Origin: DATMER01 sp031390755
Lineage (GTDB): Bacteria > Acidobacteriota > Thermoanaerobaculia > Multivoradales > UBA5704
Direction of reading: 5' to 3'
Assembly: GCA_031390755.1 (NCBI GenBank)
Contig: JANMTS010000173.1
Span: 44,370 to 108,369 of the forward strand
Length of the DNA: 64,000 nucleotides
The first letter of the stretch is position 1, and every line of letters begins with the position of its first letter. Below the pieces are notes generated by a model. The model saw only the letters and a list, made by a program, of their open reading frames with translations, ran no database searches and was not told the origin of the DNA. The translations under genes and the position numbers were made by a program. Positions 63,930 through 64,000 of this stretch are shown here, piece by piece.

Positions 63930-64000
63930 ACCGTGCATGCGGATTTCCCGCACACGGCTTACGGGTAGCCTCTCGGGCCGTCGCATTACACAGCCTCCGG
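63930..64000 (-). ncRNA. Group II intron-like RNA motif, partial at the window edge
   Basis: The minus strand contains GCCGTGTGCGGGAAATCCG followed by GCATGCACGGTTTGAAAGGGGG, a hairpin-containing element common in group II intron sequence next to the reverse-transcriptase gene. No RT frame is in the window on this side, so the intron, if present, extends to the right or is a remnant. Confidence 0.4.

Overview
This is a GC-rich (roughly two-thirds G+C by eye), densely coded bacterial chromosome segment. Several features together suggest a member of the Acidobacteriota, possibly a Thermoanaerobaculia-like lineage: a secreted protein ending in a CRVLDTR-type domain, an exported TPR-CHAT protein, paired ArsA-like ATPases, a fused isobutyryl-CoA mutase and many small toxin-antitoxin pairs. 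That placement is an inference; the window contains no rRNA or other phylogenetic marker, and I saw no tRNA gene.

Layout. 1-9335: the 5' part of an icmF gene (minus), a secreted protein, a DUF1295 membrane protein and two glycosyltransferase-like genes. 9448-14749: a tightly coupled minus-strand lipid-modification operon (FAD oxidoreductase, DUF1365, Cfa, DUF2878, Cfa-like methyltransferase, DUF2177), the arrangement often associated with cyclopropane or furan fatty acids. 14750-15756: gene-free, with degenerate repeats. 15757-19154: an accessory patch with a TA-ankyrin operon, a second TA pair, a chimeric kinase/TPR remnant, an AT-rich membrane gene and a broken gene pair that includes a retropepsin-like fragment.

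19209-36029: a candidate specialised-metabolite cluster. It holds a B12-type radical SAM enzyme, a carrier protein, an adenylating ligase, a GT4 glycosyltransferase, a one-module NRPS (C-A-T-E; adenylation code read as DAFWLGGTFK, valine-like), an asparagine-synthetase homologue without the glutaminase cysteine, two methyltransferases, a Gfo/Idh oxidoreductase, an Ldh_2-family dehydrogenase, a PEP-mutase-superfamily enzyme with altered active-site residues and a SPASM-like radical SAM protein. The combination resembles phosphonate/phosphinate peptide clusters but is not one I recognise.

36276-42638: a 2120-codon, AT-richer gene for a membrane P-loop NTPase of KAP-like layout (many TM helices between Walker A and Walker B), probably acquired and possibly defensive. 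42520-47263: two ArsA-like ATPases, hemB-hemL and a ferredoxin. 47369-51480: a TA pair, a frameshifted IS1182-like transposase remnant, a structured RNA with its own promoter and terminator, a 33-codon leader ORF with a hairpin between SD and start, a Cys-rich exported protein and a 56-aa small ORF. 51481-55135: a DnaJ-like gene and clpB behind a HAIR-type operator (HspR control inferred). 55264-57049: a fourth TA pair and a DSD1-family PLP enzyme. 57054-57354: a striking array of degenerate 20-21 bp repeats. 57521-62878: an exported TPR-CHAT protein, a small secreted peptide behind a well-formed sigma-54 promoter, and an FHA-containing sigma-54 activator. 62898-63865: an EndoU-type toxin candidate with a probable immunity gene. 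The right edge carries a group II intron-like RNA motif.
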